From the NCBI GenBank assembly GCA_025352915.1, contig JANXSA010000698.1:1-5404 (forward strand): a DNA stretch of 5,404 nt. Direction: 5' to 3'. The translations under genes were made by a program, and so were the position numbers. This DNA comes from Rhodospirillales bacterium (lineage in GTDB: Bacteria; Pseudomonadota; Alphaproteobacteria; Acetobacterales; Acetobacteraceae). Of this stretch, positions 1-4,933 are shown in pieces. Position 1 is the first letter of the stretch. Every line of letters begins with the position of its first letter. The notes below the pieces were generated by a model. That model was not told where the DNA came from. It saw nothing but the letters and a program-made list of their open reading frames with translations, and did not search any database.

Positions 1-1
1 T

Positions 2-571
2 TATGGCCAGGAATTGGGCAAGGATATCATGCGCGGCGACCTCGCCGCCGCGCGCGCGGCGCTGAAGACCTCGGGCTATAACGGCGAGAAAGTGGTGGTG
101 CTCAATCCCGCCGACGTGCCCTCGATCGCGCCGTTTGGCCATGTGTCCTTCGACTACCTCAAGAAACTAGGCATGAATGTCGAACTGGTCGACACCGACT
201 GGGGCTCGCTGGTGCAGCGGCGCAACTCGCGCGAGCCGACCGAGAAGGGTGGCTGGTCGGTGTTCCATACCTGGTGGTTTGGCACCTCGCTGGCCCATCC
301 CGCAGTCTCCAGCACGATTCGCGGCCTGGGCGCCAAGGGCTGGCCCGGCTGGTACGAGAATGGCCGCATCGAGAGCCTGACCGCCGAGTGGCTGACTGCC
401 CCAGCCGAGGCCGATCGCGACCGCCTGGCCGAGGCGATCCACCGCGAGGCGCTGGACACCCTGCCATCGCTGCCGCTGGGCCGGTTTTTCATCAACACCG
501 CATACCGGAAGGATCTGAAGGGGATGCTGGAGGGCACGACCCCTGTGCCGTGGAACCTTGCCTGGGCATGA
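2..571 (+). CDS. ABC transporter substrate-binding protein, family 5 (C-terminal part, 5' end outside window)
   Basis: This is the C-terminal ~189 residues of an extracytoplasmic solute-binding protein of the SBP_bac_5 (DppA/OppA/GsiB-like) family. Such proteins capture peptides or similar small solutes for an ABC importer. The frame is open to the left window edge (first full codon at base 2), so the N-terminus, signal peptide and signature region are missing. The fragment aligns by eye with the C-terminal part of the complete binding protein at 1904-3481: an A-R-x-x-(L/I)-K-x-S-G-Y-x-G-E-K block, then a K-x-L-G-(M/L)-N-(V/L)-E block followed by D-W-G, then a late A-Y-R-x-(D/G)-L. The two are therefore paralogues, but clearly diverged. 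It ends W-A-stop, and the TGA overlaps the first ATG of the MOSC gene (ATGA). Substrate cannot be read from sequence. Family assignment is firm; peptide specificity is only the family default. Confidence 0.9.
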   Translation, partial: YGQELGKDIMRGDLAAARAALKTSGYNGEKVVVLNPADVPSIAPFGHVSFDYLKKLGMNVELVDTDWGSLVQRRNSREPTEKGGWSVFHTWWFGTSLAHPAVSSTIRGLGAKGWPGWYENGRIESLTAEWLTAPAEADRDRLAEAIHREALDTLPSLPLGRFFINTAYRKDLKGMLEGTTPVPWNLAWA

Positions 572-605
572 CCGCCTTGGGCATGACCGCTTTGGGCATG
601 ACTGG
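561..605 (+). repeat. 15-bp tandem repeat, three copies, across a stop/start overlap
   Basis: Three adjacent 15-bp units lie at 561-575, 576-590 and 591-605, with core TTGGGCATGACCGC. The second differs from the first at its first two bases or so, and the third ends in ACTGG instead of ACCGC. Every unit carries an ATGA: TGA in the frame of the binding protein and ATG in the frame of the MOSC protein. In the MOSC frame the repeat reads as a repeated M-T-(A/G)-L-G pentapeptide. Because the unit is a multiple of three, gain or loss of a copy by slippage keeps both frames and still leaves a stop/start overlap. Confidence 0.85.
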
Positions 606-1383
606 CCTCGGCACCATCCGCGCCATTCGCCGCCACCCGGTCAAGAGCATGGCCGGCGAGGTGGTGGCGCGTGCCATCGCCAGCCATGCCGGGCTGGTCG
701 GCGATCGCGTCTGGTCCTTCATCGACACGGCGGGGCCCGCCCATTTCCCGTGGTTCAGCGCGCGCGCCCTGGGGCCGATGGTTGGCTACCGGCCGCGCTT
801 CGTCGAGCCGTCGCGCACCCTGGGCGATGTGGCGCTGGAGGCGGCCTGGGCGCGCGGCAGCGGCGTGGCGCCAGCCTTGCCGGACGATGACGCCTTTGCC
901 GTTTCGGTCGTGACGCCGGGCGGCGCGGTGCTGCGCATCGATGATCCGCGGCTGCTGACCGAATTGGAAGCCGCCAGCGGGAAGGCGCTCACCCTGCGCT
1001 TCGCCACCCGCGGCATGCAGGATTGCCGTCCGCTCTCCCTGGTCACCCGCCAGACTCTCGCGGGCTTTGCCGCCGAGGCGGGGATTGCCGACGATGCCAG
1101 CCGCTTTCGCATGAACCTCGAATTCGACTGGCCCGGTGCGGCGCCCTTCGCCGAAGATGCTTTGGTCGGCCGCCGCCTGGCCATCGGCCCGCGCGTCGAA
1201 ATCGCCATCGTCGAGCCAGATGCGCGGTGCGCGATGATCAGCGTCGACCCAGCGACGGGCGAAAGCGACCGGCTGGTGTTGCGCGCGCTGGCCGACCGGC
1301 ATGGCGGAAATCTCGGCCTGTACGCCGTGGTGCTGCGCGAGGGCATCGTGTCCGAGGGCGATGCGATCCGCCTGCTGGACTGA
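568..1383 (+). CDS. MOSC domain-containing protein (MOSC N-terminal beta-barrel plus MOSC domain)
   Basis: The 271-residue product has the two-part architecture of the MOSC family, whose members include the molybdenum-dependent amidoxime/N-oxide reductases mARC and YcbX. Residues ~13-75 match the MOSC N-terminal barrel: R-R-H-P-V-K-S at 21-27 with G-E at 30-31, then G-D-R at 45-47. Residues ~110-270 are the MOSC domain: R-F-R-M-N-L at 179-184, Cys221 in an R-C-x-x-x-x-V-D-P-x-T-G-E context where family members bind molybdenum cofactor, and a closing G-N-L-G-L-Y-A then G-D-A-I-R-L. There is no C-terminal 2Fe-2S ferredoxin domain of the YcbX type, so electrons would have to come from a separate partner. 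Start: ATG568 overlaps the previous stop. ATG583 and ATG598 are in-frame alternatives created by the repeat, and family similarity begins just after 598. No good Shine-Dalgarno sequence precedes any of them, suggesting translational coupling. Substrate is unknown; no signal peptide is seen. Confidence 0.9.
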   Translation: MTALGMTALGMTGLGTIRAIRRHPVKSMAGEVVARAIASHAGLVGDRVWSFIDTAGPAHFPWFSARALGPMVGYRPRFVEPSRTLGDVALEAAWARGSGVAPALPDDDAFAVSVVTPGGAVLRIDDPRLLTELEAASGKALTLRFATRGMQDCRPLSLVTRQTLAGFAAEAGIADDASRFRMNLEFDWPGAAPFAEDALVGRRLAIGPRVEIAIVEPDARCAMISVDPATGESDRLVLRALADRHGGNLGLYAVVLREGIVSEGDAIRLLD

Positions 1384-1580
1384 AACGCCGGGCTTGGCGG
1401 CTGGCTGGGTATTTCCCGAACCTTTCGCGTCCCGGCATACGGGCGCACGATTGTCGGCTCTGACTGCATATTTCCGACGGTCGCCATGACGGCACGCAGC
1501 AGGGACCGGACGGCCGGGCGCAATCGTTGCATTGGCGCAGCCCTTTGACCGTCGCATGCAATCTTCCGAGGAGATAGCCG
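1384..1580. other. Intergenic region with no supported gene
   Basis: This 197-bp gap lies between the MOSC stop and the small membrane-protein gene. A weak GC hairpin follows the stop (GCCG 1387-1390 / CGGC 1398-1401, 7-nt loop) without a T-run, so it is not called a terminator. A 6-bp inverted repeat (TTGCAT 1527-1532 / ATGCAA 1556-1561) lies just before the Shine-Dalgarno sequence of the next gene. A TTGACC at 1545-1550 has no acceptable -10 at normal spacing before the start codon. No convincing promoter was found. Confidence 0.6.
1567..1574 (+). promoter_or_regulatory. Shine-Dalgarno sequence for the small membrane protein
   Basis: A purine-rich GAGGAGA stretch ends about 7 bp before ATG1581. 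It is the strongest ribosome-binding site in the window and is the main argument that this short reading frame is translated. Confidence 0.75.
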
Positions 1581-1748
1581 ATGCCTGATCCCGAGCCGGC
1601 CGACCCGCCAGTCATCATTAAAACCAATGACGCCAGGGGGGCGCGTGGGCCCGGCGAGACCTCGTGGGGCGATACCCTGTTGCCGATGCTCATTGGCGGC
1701 CTGATCCTGTGCATCGTCGGCGGCATCATTGTGGCGCTGCTGGTGTGA
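1581..1748 (+). CDS. Small one-helix membrane protein, 55 aa, function unknown
   Basis: The ATG follows a strong Shine-Dalgarno sequence, and the frame gives 55 residues ending in TGA at 1746-1748. The N-terminal ~32 residues are polar, starting with an acidic, proline-rich stretch (M-P-D-P-E-P-A-D-P-P), followed by V-I-I-K-T-N-D-A-R and a Gly/Arg-rich linker. Residues ~33-55 form one hydrophobic segment that runs to the last residue. It contains paired glycines at 39-40 and 47-48 and Cys44, so a helix-packing face is possible. No signal peptide or tail is present after the helix, so a cytoplasmic N-terminus with a C-terminal membrane anchor is the simplest topology. I do not recognise a named family. 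It lies between a MOSC gene and a substrate-binding-protein gene on the same strand, in its own untranslated context. It is not merely a shadow: the ribosome-binding site, codon use and clean polar/hydrophobic partition all support expression. Confidence 0.72.
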   Translation: MPDPEPADPPVIIKTNDARGARGPGETSWGDTLLPMLIGGLILCIVGGIIVALLV

Positions 1749-1753
1749 GCGAT

Positions 1754-1775
1754 AGCCGCCGGCTTGCTGGCGGTT
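1754..1775 (+). terminator. Hairpin after the small membrane-protein gene, possible terminator
   Basis: AGCCGCC (1754-1760) pairs with GGCGGTT (1769-1775) around an 8-nt loop, giving seven pairs including one G-T. It starts six bases after the stop codon, where a terminator would be expected. No T-run follows (TTCGACGG), so it is not a canonical intrinsic terminator and may only stabilise the 3' end. Confidence 0.35.
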
Positions 1776-1843
1776 CGACGGATTGAAAGGCGCGGTCTGA
1801 GGTTTTTGCATTGCAGCATGCCCAGTGCTGGGCCGCTCGTGCG

Positions 1844-1873
1844 GTGACAGGTGCTGCTGGCCGGGGCTATCAT
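1844..1873 (+). promoter_or_regulatory. Candidate sigma-70-type promoter of the downstream binding-protein gene
   Basis: GTGACA (1844-1849, five of six bases of TTGACA) is separated by 18 bp from TATCAT (1868-1873, five of six of TATAAT). Transcription would begin near 1880, leaving a short leader of about 24 nt that includes the ribosome-binding site GGAG at 1894-1897. Together with the hairpin upstream, this suggests the second binding protein is its own transcription unit. The call rests on consensus match and position only. Confidence 0.45.
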
Positions 1874-1903
1874 TGCCCTTCGTCTGCAAAACTGGAGTCC
1901 GCC

Positions 1904-3481
1904 ATGTCCGCAACACCCGCAATCGGCCGGCGCGCGGCGCTCGGCCTGCCGCTGCTCGGTGCGGCGATGGCCAGCGGGCTGGCGCGCCCGGCGATCGGGC
2001 AGGGGGCGGCGCGGACCCTGCGCTTCGTGCCGCATGCCAACCTCACCTCGCTCGACCCGCTGTGGTCGAACTCGCTGATCTCGCTGATGCACGCCTACAT
2101 GACCGCCGACCAGCTCTACGGCCTGGATGACGGGCTGATCCCGCGCCCGCAGATGGTCCAGGGCCACGAACTCTCCGACGACCGCCTGACCTGGCGCTTC
2201 ACCCTGCGCGAGGGCCTGTTCTTCCATGACGGCGAGCCGGTGCGCGCCAGCGACGCCGTCGCCTCGATCGCCCGCTGGTCCAAGCGCGACGCTTTCGGCA
2301 AGCGCATGGCCAGCCAACTGGTCGAGATGAAGGCGCTGGATGACCGGCGCTTCGAGATCAAGCTGAACAAGCCGTTCGCCCACCTGCTTTACGGTCTCGG
2401 CGGCACGTTCTGTTTCATCTACCCCGAGCGCATCGCCAAGACCGACGCGTTCACCGCCATCACCGATGCCACTGGCAGCGGGCCGTATCGGTTCGTGAAG
2501 GACGAGTGGGTGGCCGGCGCCTCGGCCGGCTATGTGCGCCACGAGAAATACGTCCCGCGCCAGGAACCCGCCGCGTTCTGGTCGGGCGGCAAGGTCGCGT
2601 ATTTCGACAAGATCGACTGGCGCATCCTGCCTGACGCCGCCACCGCCGCCGCCGCCCTGCAGAAGGGCGAGATCGACTGGCTCGAACGCCCGCTGCTCGA
2701 CCTGCTGCCAATGCTGCGAAAACAGGCCGGCGTCACCGTCGCCCCGCTCGATCCGCTCGGCTTCTACGGCATGGTCTATTTCAACCAGGCGGTGCCCCCC
2801 TTCAACAACCCCAAGCTGCGCGCTGCCCTGATCCCGGCGATCAACCAGACCGACTTCATGCAGGCCATCGTCGGCGACGCCACGGACCTGTCGCGCAACA
2901 ATGTCGGCATGTTCACCCCGGGCTCGCCCTTCGCCTCGGCCGAGGGCATGGCCGGCCTGACCGGCAAGCGCGACCTCGACCTCGCCCGCCGCCTGATCAA
3001 GGAAAGCGGCTACGCCGGGGAGAAGATCATCCAGATCGTCCCCGCCGAACTGCCGGCACCGAACGCCATGGGCGAGGTGGCGCGCGCCTTGTTCAAGGAG
3101 CTCGGCCTGAACCTGGAATACCAGAGCATGGACTGGGGCACGATGATCGGCCGCATCCAGTCCAAGGACCCCAACGTGCTGAAGAACTGGAACGTCTACT
3201 GCATCGCCTGGGCCGGCCTCTGGCCCTCCAACCCCGGCAGCCATATCCCGCTCTACGGCTCCGATCCCAACCCGAAGATGGAAGCCCTGCGCGACGCCTG
3301 GTTTGACGCGCCAGACCTCGCCGCGCAGCAGAAAGTGACCACCGAGATGCAACTCCTGGGCTTCCAGGAGCCGCCGTATATCCCGATCGGCCAGTATTTC
3401 ATCCCGCAGGCCTATCGGAATGGTCTGTCCGGGTTCGTGAAGGCGGCCAATACGGTGCTGTGGGGGGTCAAAAAAGGATAG
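1904..3481 (+). CDS. ABC transporter substrate-binding protein, family 5 (peptide/nickel/glutathione type), complete
   Basis: This 525-residue exported solute receptor of the SBP_bac_5 family would deliver its ligand to an ABC importer whose permease and ATPase genes are not in the window. Start ATG1904 has GGAG 6 bp upstream, and the frame extension before it (from 1811) is not protein-like. The N-terminus has a twin-arginine-like signal: G-R-R at 8-10, a hydrophobic stretch ~11-26, and likely cleavage near residues 30-36. There is no lipobox cysteine, so a free periplasmic protein is expected. Family marks: N-L-T-S-L-D-P-L at 46-53, L-T-W-R-F-T-L-R-E-G-x-x-F-H-D-G at 95-110 leading into P-V-x-A-x-D-(A/V), and G-S-G-P-Y-R-F at 191-197. 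Length is normal for the family. The C-terminal half resembles the truncated binding protein at the left edge. It may bind peptides or another small solute; sequence alone does not say which. Confidence 0.93.
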   Translation: MSATPAIGRRAALGLPLLGAAMASGLARPAIGQGAARTLRFVPHANLTSLDPLWSNSLISLMHAYMTADQLYGLDDGLIPRPQMVQGHELSDDRLTWRFTLREGLFFHDGEPVRASDAVASIARWSKRDAFGKRMASQLVEMKALDDRRFEIKLNKPFAHLLYGLGGTFCFIYPERIAKTDAFTAITDATGSGPYRFVKDEWVAGASAGYVRHEKYVPRQEPAAFWSGGKVAYFDKIDWRILPDAATAAAALQKGEIDWLERPLLDLLPMLRKQAGVTVAPLDPLGFYGMVYFNQAVPPFNNPKLRAALIPAINQTDFMQAIVGDATDLSRNNVGMFTPGSPFASAEGMAGLTGKRDLDLARRLIKESGYAGEKIIQIVPAELPAPNAMGEVARALFKELGLNLEYQSMDWGTMIGRIQSKDPNVLKNWNVYCIAWAGLWPSNPGSHIPLYGSDPNPKMEALRDAWFDAPDLAAQQKVTTEMQLLGFQEPPYIPIGQYFIPQAYRNGLSGFVKAANTVLWGVKKG

Positions 3482-3621
3482 GGCACCGGGCCGTCATCAC
3501 GTCCACGGAATGCACGCCATCGTGCCTTCGACGCCGCCACCGCGGCATCTTGGCCCCCTGGCGTGCCTCCCTGGAGGCTATCGTCCAAGAGTGCCAGGCG
3601 GTGGCCTCCAACTTGTTGAAA
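3482..3621. other. Convergent intergenic region without a gene
   Basis: This 140-bp region separates the binding-protein gene (rightward) from the tRNA-Lys gene (leftward). Near its left side GCACG (3512-3516) and CGTGC (3521-3525) can form a small hairpin with a 4-nt loop, and the right side holds the nested inverted repeat annotated separately. No open reading frame or T-run terminator was found. Confidence 0.6.
3552..3609. repeat. Nested inverted repeat with two competing pairings, possible bidirectional terminator
   Basis: The inner hairpin is GCCTCC (3565-3570) with GGAGGC (3573-3578). It is enclosed by CCTGGC (3557-3562) with GCCAGG (3593-3598), and outside these GGCC (3552-3555) can meet GGCC (3603-3606). 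A second copy of GCCTCC at 3604-3609 can also pair with 3573-3578, so two folds compete. The position between convergent genes and 13 bp beyond the tRNA 3' end would suit transcription termination or tRNA trailer processing, but neither strand shows a U-tract after the stem. Confidence 0.4.
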
Positions 3622-3697
3622 TGGTGAGCGCGCTGGGACTCGAACCCAGGACCACCAGATTAAAAGTCCGGTGCTCTACCAACTGAGCTACGCGCTC
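3622..3697 (-). tRNA. tRNA-Lys (anticodon UUU)
   Basis: The 76-nt minus-strand gene folds into a full cloverleaf. The acceptor arms GAGCGCG and CGCGCTC pair perfectly, the D arm is GCTC/GAGC around AGTTGGTA, the anticodon stem is CCGGA/TCTGG around loop CTTTTAA, the variable loop has 5 nt, and the T stem is CTGGG/CCCAG around TTCGAGT. The anticodon TTT occupies 3664-3662, reading AAA and AAG lysine codons. The discriminator is A, and the CCA end is encoded (complement of 3622-3624). It lies 34 bp downstream of the dipeptidase stop codon on the same strand, so it may be transcribed from its own promoter or as part of a longer transcript. No duplicated tRNA 3' end, as left by integrated elements, was seen in the window. 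Confidence 0.97.
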
Positions 3698-3706
3698 GCC
3701 GCATGC

Positions 3707-3735
3707 CTTGAACGACACGCAGCGTCCCAGGTCAA
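3707..3735 (-). promoter_or_regulatory. Candidate promoter of tRNA-Lys
   Basis: On the minus strand, CTTGACC places a TTGACC -35 box at 3735-3730, overlapping the TGA stop of the dipeptidase gene. A 17-bp spacer leads to TTCAAG (3712-3707), only three of six bases of the -10 consensus, about 9 bp before the mature tRNA 5' end. CTTGAC is a familiar -35 form at alphaproteobacterial stable-RNA promoters, which favours the call. The poor -10 box counts against it. Confidence 0.33.
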
Positions 3736-4922
3736 GCCGCACCATCGATGGTCTGCGTCGTGCCGTACGGGACAGGCCGGCACTTGCGCAATCGCGCGCC
3801 CTCCCGTTCCACCGCGCGGAACGTGCGAATGAAGTTGCCGCCCGCCAGCCCCGCCACCGCCGCGTCGGACCAACCTCGCCGGATCATCTCCGCCAGCAAC
3901 TGCGGAAACCGCCGCACATCCTCCAGCCCCACCGGCGTCGTCGCCACGCCAAAGAAATCCGACCCGATGCCAACCTGCTCCGGTCCGACAATATTGGCGA
4001 TGTACTCGATGTGGTCTGCCACATCCTCCAGCTTCGCCATGGGCCGGGGCCCATGCGTCTTCGCATGCACCGCGATCTTGGACAGCCGCTCGGCCTCGGT
4101 ATGCAGCACGAAACTCGCCCGCAGCGGCCCCATCCATTGCCGCACTGTCTCGCTGAGAAAATCCGGAATGAACGTCGCCATCACCAGCCCGCCGCGCTGC
4201 CGCACCAACTGCAACACATCATCCGGCACATTACGCACGTGGTCGCACAGCGCCCGCGCATTGGAATGGCTGAACACCACCGGCGCCGAACTGATCTCCA
4301 GCACCTGGCGCATCACGCTCGGCGCCACATGGGCGCAATCCACCATCATCCCCAGCCGGTTCAGCTCACCCACCACCGCCCGCCCGAACCCCGTCAACCC
4401 GCCATGCCGCGCTTCGTCAGTCGCCGAATCCACCCAGTCCAGCGTCCCGTTATGGCAAAGGGTCATCAGCCGGGCGCCGGCCGCATGCCAAACCCGCAGC
4501 GGCGCCAGCGAATTCTCCAACCCAACCCCGCCCTCCACCGCCAACATCGAGGCGATCTTCCCCGCCCGCTTCGCCCGCACGAAATCGGCGGCCCGCTTCA
4601 CCGGCAGGAACACATCAGGATACGCCGCCTGCATCTGAAGCACGATATCGATCTGCTCCAGCACCGCCCGCCCGGGCTGCGCGATCTCGCTCGGCACATA
4701 TGCCGCCCAGACCTGCCCGCTCACCCGGCCTTCGCGCAGCCGCGGAATATCGGTGTCGCCATCATTGCGCCGACGTGACACATCATACGCCGCCACGTCG
4801 CCCCTCGCCGCCGTGTCATTGCGGATCACCCAGGGCAAATCGTTATGCCCGTCGATCAACGGCACGGTCTCCAACAGCGCCAACGCCCGCGTCAGCGCCC
4901 GATCATTCGCAGCCTTTGCCAT
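3732..4922 (-). CDS. Zinc dipeptidase, peptidase family M19 (renal/membrane dipeptidase-like)
   Basis: The 396-residue metallohydrolase is predicted to cleave dipeptides or related amides with a two-zinc centre. All visible family positions are kept: H-x-D at His26/Asp28 in D-G-H-N-D-L-P-W, Glu130 in V-E-G-G, His157 in L-C-H-N, His198 in D-C-A-H-V, His219 in S-H-S-N-A-R, Arg230 in V-R-N-V-P-D-D, and Asp322 in G-S-D-F-F-G (often G-S-D-F-D-G). G-G-N at 361-363 starts the C-terminal helix. No signal peptide or membrane segment is seen, so despite the family name it is likely cytoplasmic. Start: ATG at 4922 has a GAGGGCGAG purine run just upstream; the open frame farther upstream overlaps the kinase and is not used. 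The kinase stop is 11 bp upstream, indicating one operon. The last ~30 residues, rich in Arg/Lys then ending D-G-A-A, extend past the core. The true substrate is not certain, as bacterial M19 members vary. Confidence 0.93.
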   Translation of the reverse strand: MAKAANDRALTRALALLETVPLIDGHNDLPWVIRNDTAARGDVAAYDVSRRRNDGDTDIPRLREGRVSGQVWAAYVPSEIAQPGRAVLEQIDIVLQMQAAYPDVFLPVKRAADFVRAKRAGKIASMLAVEGGVGLENSLAPLRVWHAAGARLMTLCHNGTLDWVDSATDEARHGGLTGFGRAVVGELNRLGMMVDCAHVAPSVMRQVLEISSAPVVFSHSNARALCDHVRNVPDDVLQLVRQRGGLVMATFIPDFLSETVRQWMGPLRASFVLHTEAERLSKIAVHAKTHGPRPMAKLEDVADHIEYIANIVGPEQVGIGSDFFGVATTPVGLEDVRRFPQLLAEMIRRGWSDAAVAGLAGGNFIRTFRAVEREGARLRKCRPVPYGTTQTIDGAA

Positions 4923-4933
4923 CTCGCCCTCGC

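Noticed and set aside
274..567. N-terminal extension of the MOSC reading frame back to 274
   Set aside because: It overlaps the whole end of the binding-protein gene, encodes Arg/Pro-rich sequence unlike any MOSC N-terminus, and the family similarity starts only after 598.
1386..1417. Terminator after the MOSC gene
   Set aside because: Only short 3-4 bp stems with no T-run can be drawn; this is too weak to call.
154..1557. A 467-codon minus-strand open frame opposite the first binding protein and the MOSC gene
   Set aside because: It spans two recognisable plus-strand genes and the gap between them, shows no family motif and has no plausible ribosome-binding site; it is a codon-bias artefact.
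1811..1903. N-terminal extension of the second binding protein to 1811
   Set aside because: It would put residues before a normal export signal and would overlap the candidate promoter; ATG1904 has a well-placed GGAG.
1238..3352. A 704-codon open frame on the minus strand opposite the second binding protein
   Set aside because: It is the antisense shadow of a GC-rich gene with strong third-position bias. Its translation is low in family motifs and rich in Arg/Gly/His, while the plus-strand frame encodes a clear SBP_bac_5 protein.
3622..3660. tRNA-Lys 3' end as an attachment site of an integrated element
   Set aside because: No second copy of the tRNA 3' segment, integrase or phage gene is visible in the window.
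3708..4778. A 356-codon plus-strand open frame opposite the dipeptidase
   Set aside because: The His/Arg/Pro-rich translation is the complement of the M19 coding frame, and it begins inside the tRNA leader region without a ribosome-binding site.
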